Shown in pieces: positions 40,958 to 45,446 of a stretch of DNA of 45,446 nt. The first letter of the stretch is position 1. Each line of letters begins with the position of its first letter. The translations under genes were made by a program, and so were the position numbers. Source of the stretch: Pseudomonadota bacterium (GTDB lineage: Bacteria > Pseudomonadota > Alphaproteobacteria > Acetobacterales > Acetobacteraceae); assembly GCA_021805565.1 (NCBI GenBank), contig JAJZFA010000004.1:1-45446 (forward strand). The letters are read 5' to 3'. The notes beneath the pieces are model-generated. The model was not told the DNA's origin. It did not search any database and saw only the letters and a list, made by a program, of their open reading frames with translations.

Positions 40958-42796
40958 TCAGGCAATGATGCCGCGCGTCCGCAGCGCCGCCACCACGTCG
41001 TCGGCCAGCGCGTCCGGCCCGCGTTCAAGCGTCAGCAGCCTGATTTCGGGGTCCAGCGGTTCCTCATAAGGCGCATCGACGCCGGTGAAATTGCGGATCT
41101 GTCCGGCATCCGCTTTCTCATACAGTCCCTTCGGATCGCGCCGGCGACACTCCGCGATTGGCGTATCGACGAAAATTTCCAGAAATTCGCCGCCGCCAAC
41201 GCGGTCGCGGGCTAGCATCCGCTCCGCCCGGTACGGCGAGATGAACGACACGATCGCGATCAGCCCTGCCTCCACGAACAGCCGGGACACCTCGGCGATG
41301 CGCCGGATGTTTTCCACGCGGTCGGCTTCGGAAAACCCCAGGTCGCGGTTCAGCCCATGGCGCACGTTGTCGCCATCCAGGGTCATGGTGTGGTGACCCA
41401 GCGCATGCAGGCGTTTTTCCACCAGATTGGCGATGGTCGATTTGCCGGCCCCAGACAGCCCGGTAAACCACAACACCGCCGGACGCTGGCCTTTCAGCGA
41501 CGATCGCGCGGCCTTATCGACATCCAGGCGGTGCCAGACGATATCGGCGTTGCGGGTGTGGATCGCGGTCACCATGCCGGCACCCACCGTGCCGCGGGTC
41601 AGCCGGTCGATCAGGATGAATCCGCCCAACGCCCGGTTGGTTTCATACGTCTCGCAGATCGCCGGATGGGTCAACGAGATCGATACCCGCCCAATCTCAT
41701 TCAATGCCAGTTCCCGGGCGCCGATTTCCTCCAGTGTCTCCATGTCCAGCCGGGTGGAGATCTCCGTGATCGTTGCGACCACGGTTCGTGTTCCCAGCAT
41801 CAACAAATACGCCCGGCCGCGAAACAAGGGCGTTTCGTCCATCCAGACGACCCAACTGTCCAGACTGTCCGCGACGGCCGGCGCGGCTTCGGCCGACAGC
41901 ACGTCGCCGCGGGACACATCGATTTCGTGGTCCAGCACCAAGGTTACCGGATCGCCGGCGTTTGCCCGTGGCAGGTCGCCGTCCATGGTGACGATCCGGC
42001 TGACGACGGCACCGGTATTCGCGCCGGCATTGATCAGTCTGTCGCCCGGCCGCACCGATCCGGCCGCGATCGTTCCTGCGTAGCCGCGAAACCCTTGATC
42101 GGGGCGGCTGACATACTGCACCGGCATCCGGAAGGGGCCGGTTTGGGCCGAGGCGGGTTCGGCGGTTTCCAAAGCCCGCAGCAGCGGCGAGCCGGTATAC
42201 CAGGGCATGCGCGTGCTGGGACCGGTGACATTGTCGCCATCGCGCGCGCACATCGGTATCGGCGTGATCCTGTCGAATTCCAGCTTGCCCAGCAGGGTAC
42301 GAAAATCCTGTCGTATCGCGGCGAATACCGATTCGGCGAACCCGGCAAGGTCCATCTTGTTGACGGCCAGCACCACCTGCCGGATGCCCAGCAGCGACGC
42401 GATGGCCGCATGGCGGCGGGTTTGCGGCAGAATGCCCTTGCGCGCGTCGATCAGCAGGATGGCCAGATCGGCGGTCGAGGCGCCGGTGACCATATTGCGG
42501 GTATATTGCTGGTGGCCGGGTGTATCCGCCAGGATGAACCGGCGGGCCGGAGTTTCGAAGAACCGGTAGGCGACGTCGATGGTTACGCCCTGCTCGCGTT
42601 CGGCTTCCAGGCCATCGACCAGCAGCGCGTAATCGGTGGCGCCATCGACCGTGCCGAACCGCTTGGAGTCGCGTTCCAGCGCGGCCATCGTGTCGTCGGG
42701 GATGGTGCCGCATTCGAACAGCAGCCGGCCGATCAGGGTCGATTTGCCGTCATCGACGCTGCCGCAGGTCAGAACGCGCAGAACCGAATCGGGCAT
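40958..42796 (-). CDS. cysNC: Bifunctional sulfate adenylyltransferase subunit 1/adenylylsulfate kinase (CysN-CysC, NodQ-like)
   Basis: 612 residues. Residues 1-430 are CysN, a GTPase related to EF-Tu: [15 protein letters not shown] (P-loop), [12 protein letters not shown] and VNKMDLAGF. Residues of about 445-612 are APS kinase: [32 protein letters not shown] and [14 protein letters not shown]. With CysD it makes APS from ATP and sulfate and then phosphorylates it to PAPS. The fused form is common in alphaproteobacteria. The start overlaps the cysD stop by one base (TGATG). Confidence 0.96.
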   Translation of the reverse strand: MPDSVLRVLTCGSVDDGKSTLIGRLLFECGTIPDDTMAALERDSKRFGTVDGATDYALLVDGLEAEREQGVTIDVAYRFFETPARRFILADTPGHQQYTRNMVTGASTADLAILLIDARKGILPQTRRHAAIASLLGIRQVVLAVNKMDLAGFAESVFAAIRQDFRTLLGKLEFDRITPIPMCARDGDNVTGPSTRMPWYTGSPLLRALETAEPASAQTGPFRMPVQYVSRPDQGFRGYAGTIAAGSVRPGDRLINAGANTGAVVSRIVTMDGDLPRANAGDPVTLVLDHEIDVSRGDVLSAEAAPAVADSLDSWVVWMDETPLFRGRAYLLMLGTRTVVATITEISTRLDMETLEEIGARELALNEIGRVSISLTHPAICETYETNRALGGFILIDRLTRGTVGAGMVTAIHTRNADIVWHRLDVDKAARSSLKGQRPAVLWFTGLSGAGKSTIANLVEKRLHALGHHTMTLDGDNVRHGLNRDLGFSEADRVENIRRIAEVSRLFVEAGLIAIVSFISPYRAERMLARDRVGGGEFLEIFVDTPIAECRRRDPKGLYEKADAGQIRNFTGVDAPYEEPLDPEIRLLTLERGPDALADDVVAALRTRGIIA

Positions 42797-43701
42797 CAGA
42801 AATATCCCTCGCGCTTCTTGCGTTCCATCGACGAATCTTCATCGCGGTCGATCAGGCGCCCCGAGCGCTCGGAGTCGCGGGTGACGCGCATTTCGGCGAG
42901 AAGGGTGTCCAGGGTGGTGGCATCGGACAGCACCGCCGCCGACAACGGATAGCAACCCAGGGAGCGGAAACGCACCATCCGATCGACTGGCTTTTCCCCC
43001 GGTTCGAATCGCATGCGATCGTCATCGACCACGATGATCTGGCCACCGCGCATCACAGTGGGCCGCATGGCGGCGAAATAGAGCGGCACGACATCGATTC
43101 CCTCGGCCGCGATATAGGTCCAGACATCCATCTCGGTCCAGTTGGACAACGGGAACACGCGCATGGTCTCGTTCGGCGCCAGTTGCCCATTGTAAAGATG
43201 CCACAGTTCCGGCCGTTGTCGCTTCGGATCCCAGGCATGGCCGGGTGCGCGCACCGAGAAAATCCGTTCCTTGGCGCGCGAACGTTCCTCATCGCGGCGC
43301 GCGCCCCCTATGGCGAAATCGTAATTGCCCTGCGTCAACGCCTGTTTCAGCGCGTCGGTTTTCATGATCTGGGTGTAGGCGCCGCCATGGTCGAACGGAT
43401 TGACGCCGTCGCGCAGCCCGTCCGGATTGGTATGCGGCCGCAGATCCATTCCAAAGCGCCGCACGGTTTCGTCGCGGAACGCGATCATCGCCCGGAATTT
43501 CCAGGTTGTATCGATGTGGACCAGGGGGAAGGGGGGTTTAGCCGGATAGAACGCTTTGCGGGCAAGGTGCAGCAGGACCGAGGAGTCTTTCCCGATCGAA
43601 TACAGCAGCACCGGGCGGACGGCCTGGGCGGCGACCTCCCGGAAAATCCGGATGCTTTCCGCTTCCAGCGTCGCGAGATGGGCGGGCCGTGTTTCAGTCA
43701 T
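42796..43701 (-). CDS. cysD: Sulfate adenylyltransferase subunit 2
   Basis: 301 residues. [19 protein letters not shown] opens the protein; the PP-loop [20 protein letters not shown] binds [19 protein letters not shown] and [20 protein letters not shown] are further PAPS-reductase-fold motifs. The C-terminus [10 protein letters not shown] is typical of CysD. It forms the ATP sulfurylase with CysN, whose GTPase drives the reaction. AGGA lies seven bases ahead of the ATG. It is the first gene of the pair. No cysteine synthase or reductase genes are adjacent. Confidence 0.96.
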   Translation of the reverse strand: MTETRPAHLATLEAESIRIFREVAAQAVRPVLLYSIGKDSSVLLHLARKAFYPAKPPFPLVHIDTTWKFRAMIAFRDETVRRFGMDLRPHTNPDGLRDGVNPFDHGGAYTQIMKTDALKQALTQGNYDFAIGGARRDEERSRAKERIFSVRAPGHAWDPKRQRPELWHLYNGQLAPNETMRVFPLSNWTEMDVWTYIAAEGIDVVPLYFAAMRPTVMRGGQIIVVDDDRMRFEPGEKPVDRMVRFRSLGCYPLSAAVLSDATTLDTLLAEMRVTRDSERSGRLIDRDEDSSMERKKREGYF

Positions 43702-43726
43702 ACTGCTATCCTGCCGGGGCGCTCGG

Positions 43727-43736
43727 CTTATACCAA
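43727..43736. repeat. Half copy of the TTATACCAA palindromic repeat
   Basis: CTTATACCAA matches the outer end of the hairpin at 14357-14417. Here no complete partner arm is found; 30 bases further on is a run of seven T (in GCGCATTTTTTTGG) before the convergent end of the NCS1 gene. It may be an eroded copy. It lies 25 bases upstream of the cysD start. Confidence 0.4.
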
Positions 43737-43778
43737 CAGCCCAAACACGGGTAAGCGCATTTTTTTGGTTCGCCGCCC

Positions 43779-45257
43779 TTAATCTCCGGCGCCAATCGCC
43801 ATCGCGGGCTGCCCGCTTCCCGACAGACCGCGATAAACCACTGCGCCCGCGCTGGCCCCGATCAGCCAGCCCCAGTCGCCCACATTGAAGACCAGGCCGT
43901 ACGCCCCGCACAGGGCCAGCCCGATCGACAGCGCGCCGGACAGTGCCAGTGCGACCAGCGCTTTGCGGTTCCAGCCGCCGTCGTAATAAAAAGCCCCGTC
44001 CGGCGACTTTGTGTAAAGATCGGCAACCGCCACGGTTTGCTGTTTCACGATGTAGTAATCGACAACGATAATGCCGAACATCGGCCCCAGAATCGAACCG
44101 AAAATACTGACGAACAGCGTGATAGCATGCGGACTCGCGACAAAGAGCCATGGGCACACCAGCACCGACAGTACCGAAGCGATCAGGCCGCCCAGCCTGA
44201 AATTTATCCGTTCCGGCCATAGATTGGCGATGTCATAAGCAGGCGAAACAAAATTGGCGACGATGTTGATACCCATCGTCGCCACGATGAACGTCACCGA
44301 ACCGATCATCACGACAATCGGATTGCCGATCCGCTCGACGATTCGCACCGGATCCATGATCGCCTCGCCGAATACTTTCAGCGTGCCCGCCGTCACGATC
44401 ACGGTAATGATCGAGAATACAAGGAAATTCACCGGCAGGCCGAGAAAGTTGCCCGCTTTCATCGCGGCTTCGTTCTTCCCAAATCTGGCGAAGTCGCCGA
44501 AGTTCAGCAGCAGCGCGGCGAAATAGGCAACGATCAGCATCGCCGCGTTGGCCATCGTGCCCAGTGTCGCGCCAGTGGACGAAGCGGGCGGACTCAACTG
44601 TAGCGAAAGACTGGAAAATCCGGTCTGCCACAGGATCCAGATCGCCAGCGCGAACATGACGATATAGACAACCGGTCCGCAGAAATCGATAAACCGGCGG
44701 ATACGTTCCATCCCGCTCAGGAAAATCAGCAACTGAAACAGCCACATGAACAGGAAGCTGAGCCATCCGAGGGTGGACAGCCCCACGATACTGTCATGGG
44801 TTAAAGCGCCAGCCGCGGGCACCAGGGTTAAGATCAGGACTTCGACGGCTTTCGACGCGAAATACGTTTGAACCCCGTACCAGACGATCCCGACCACGCC
44901 GCGCACCAGGGCCGCGAGGTTGGCACCCATTACCCCGAACGAAATCCGGGCGACCACCGGATATGGAATGCCAAGCCGCAATGACGGCCGCCCGATCAGG
45001 TTCATCAGGAAATAGACCGCCGTAATCCCCGCAACCATGGAGATCAAAACCTGCCAGCCGGTCAGGCCGAGGAAGAACAGGCTGGCGGCAAACGTATAAC
45101 CCCCGACCGAATGAACGTCGGACATCCACATCGCTACAAGACTGAAGACGCCCCAGGTGCGTCCCTCGGGTGCCGTCGGCGCAAGGTCGGCATTGTACAG
45201 CGCCGGGTCGGCGCCTGGGACGGCAAGAATCGGCGGTACATGGGCATCCGCGGGCAT
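43779..45257 (-). CDS. NCS1 family nucleobase:cation symporter
   Basis: 492 residues with about 12 membrane helices. The N-terminal cytosolic part ends in [20 protein letters not shown]; helix 1 follows as [20 protein letters not shown] (the family motif [11 protein letters not shown]). Later segments include [20 protein letters not shown] and [15 protein letters not shown]1 carriers import nucleobases, allantoin or hydantoins with sodium or protons. The start at 45257 (MPADAHVPP) has AAGGGGAAG ahead; a longer frame to 45332 is less likely. Upstream sequence 45258-45446 holds no identified gene. Confidence 0.9.
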   Translation of the reverse strand: MPADAHVPPILAVPGADPALYNADLAPTAPEGRTWGVFSLVAMWMSDVHSVGGYTFAASLFFLGLTGWQVLISMVAGITAVYFLMNLIGRPSLRLGIPYPVVARISFGVMGANLAALVRGVVGIVWYGVQTYFASKAVEVLILTLVPAAGALTHDSIVGLSTLGWLSFLFMWLFQLLIFLSGMERIRRFIDFCGPVVYIVMFALAIWILWQTGFSSLSLQLSPPASSTGATLGTMANAAMLIVAYFAALLLNFGDFARFGKNEAAMKAGNFLGLPVNFLVFSIITVIVTAGTLKVFGEAIMDPVRIVERIGNPIVVMIGSVTFIVATMGINIVANFVSPAYDIANLWPERINFRLGGLIASVLSVLVCPWLFVASPHAITLFVSIFGSILGPMFGIIVVDYYIVKQQTVAVADLYTKSPDGAFYYDGGWNRKALVALALSGALSIGLALCGAYGLVFNVGDWGWLIGASAGAVVYRGLSGSGQPAMAIGAGD

Positions 45258-45446
45258 AATACTTCCCCTTCTTGACAGCGGCCTGCTTGAAGAACTGCCC
45301 CCGTCCCAGGCACGATCACCAGCAATTCTCATTTTGATTTTCTGTTGGTCGGCACAGGCTTTGTCTCATCTCCGAAGGCATCGCGGTGAGCTTCGATGGA
45401 TGGCGGCGGTCACGGTGGGATTGGCGGTGGCTTCGCAAAAGCGAGC
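45258..45446. other. Right edge, probable promoter region of the NCS1 gene
   Basis: 189 bp without a confirmed gene. Short open frames reach the right edge on the plus strand (from about 45388 on), one with a hydrophobic start, but none has enough length to be judged. No palindrome or riboswitch was recognised. Confidence 0.4.

Noticed and set aside
45388-45446. Start of a plus-strand gene at the right edge
   Set aside because: Short frames run off the edge, one beginning MAAVTVGLAVASQK, but less than 20 codons are visible and no ribosome site is clear.

Overview
The window is GC-rich, densely packed DNA from an alphaproteobacterium. The most likely home is the Rhodospirillales/Acetobacteraceae. 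Three things suggest this: a truB-rpsO-pnp block, a class II ribonucleotide reductase, and a RpoE-ChrR (ECF11) locus with its lipid genes. The placement is by gene content and protein style only. No rRNA is present and one tRNA (Thr, anticodon CGT) is seen.

Layout. Positions 1-9.3 kb hold a catabolic and transport region: a truncated branched-chain-amino-acid-type binding protein, two luciferase-like flavin oxidoreductases (one LimB-like), a 2-hydroxychromene-2-carboxylate isomerase homologue, an MBL-fold hydrolase, a glutathione transferase, two MFS transporters and a WYL-type regulator. The regulator is divergent from one MFS gene across a perfect 19-bp inverted repeat. 9.6-10.4 kb has a DUF4160/DUF2442 gene pair and a 63-bp tandem repeat array. 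10.4-18.6 kb is core: truB, rpsO, pnp, an NMO-type TIM barrel with an extra cysteine cluster, and nrdJ with tandem NrdR-like boxes. 18.6-23.9 kb is accessory-like: dispersed REP-like repeats, hicAB, tRNA-Thr, a frameshifted nucleoside hydrolase, and a tightly coupled three-gene cassette. The cassette encodes an unknown coiled-coil protein, a BrxD-like protein that has lost its Walker motifs, and an intact BrxD-like ATPase. It is the best candidate for an undescribed system.

23.9-34.0 kb contains an iron-type alcohol dehydrogenase, a 21-codon gene with an extreme Shine-Dalgarno sequence, and the ECF11 lipid locus. On the minus strand run rpoE-chrR, an esterase-like lipoprotein, a DUF1295 protein, a CFA/CNMT-like methyltransferase and a membrane protein. 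On the plus strand run an FAD oxidoreductase, DUF1365, a CFA-synthase-like methyltransferase and DUF6134. The two units diverge from a pair of back-to-back promoters with TGATCY-N18-TA spacing. The set matches the singlet-oxygen response and the furan fatty acid pathway known in Rhodobacter and Rhodopseudomonas.

34.2-45.4 kb holds a circularly permuted ATP-grasp/alpha-E pair, a PfkA with Asn at position 103, a molybdopterin oxidoreductase, DoxX (its 3' end tandemly duplicated), an OsmC-like protein, the sulfate activation genes cysD-cysNC, and an NCS1 nucleobase transporter. Long open frames antisense to many of these genes are artefacts of GC-rich codon use and are not annotated.
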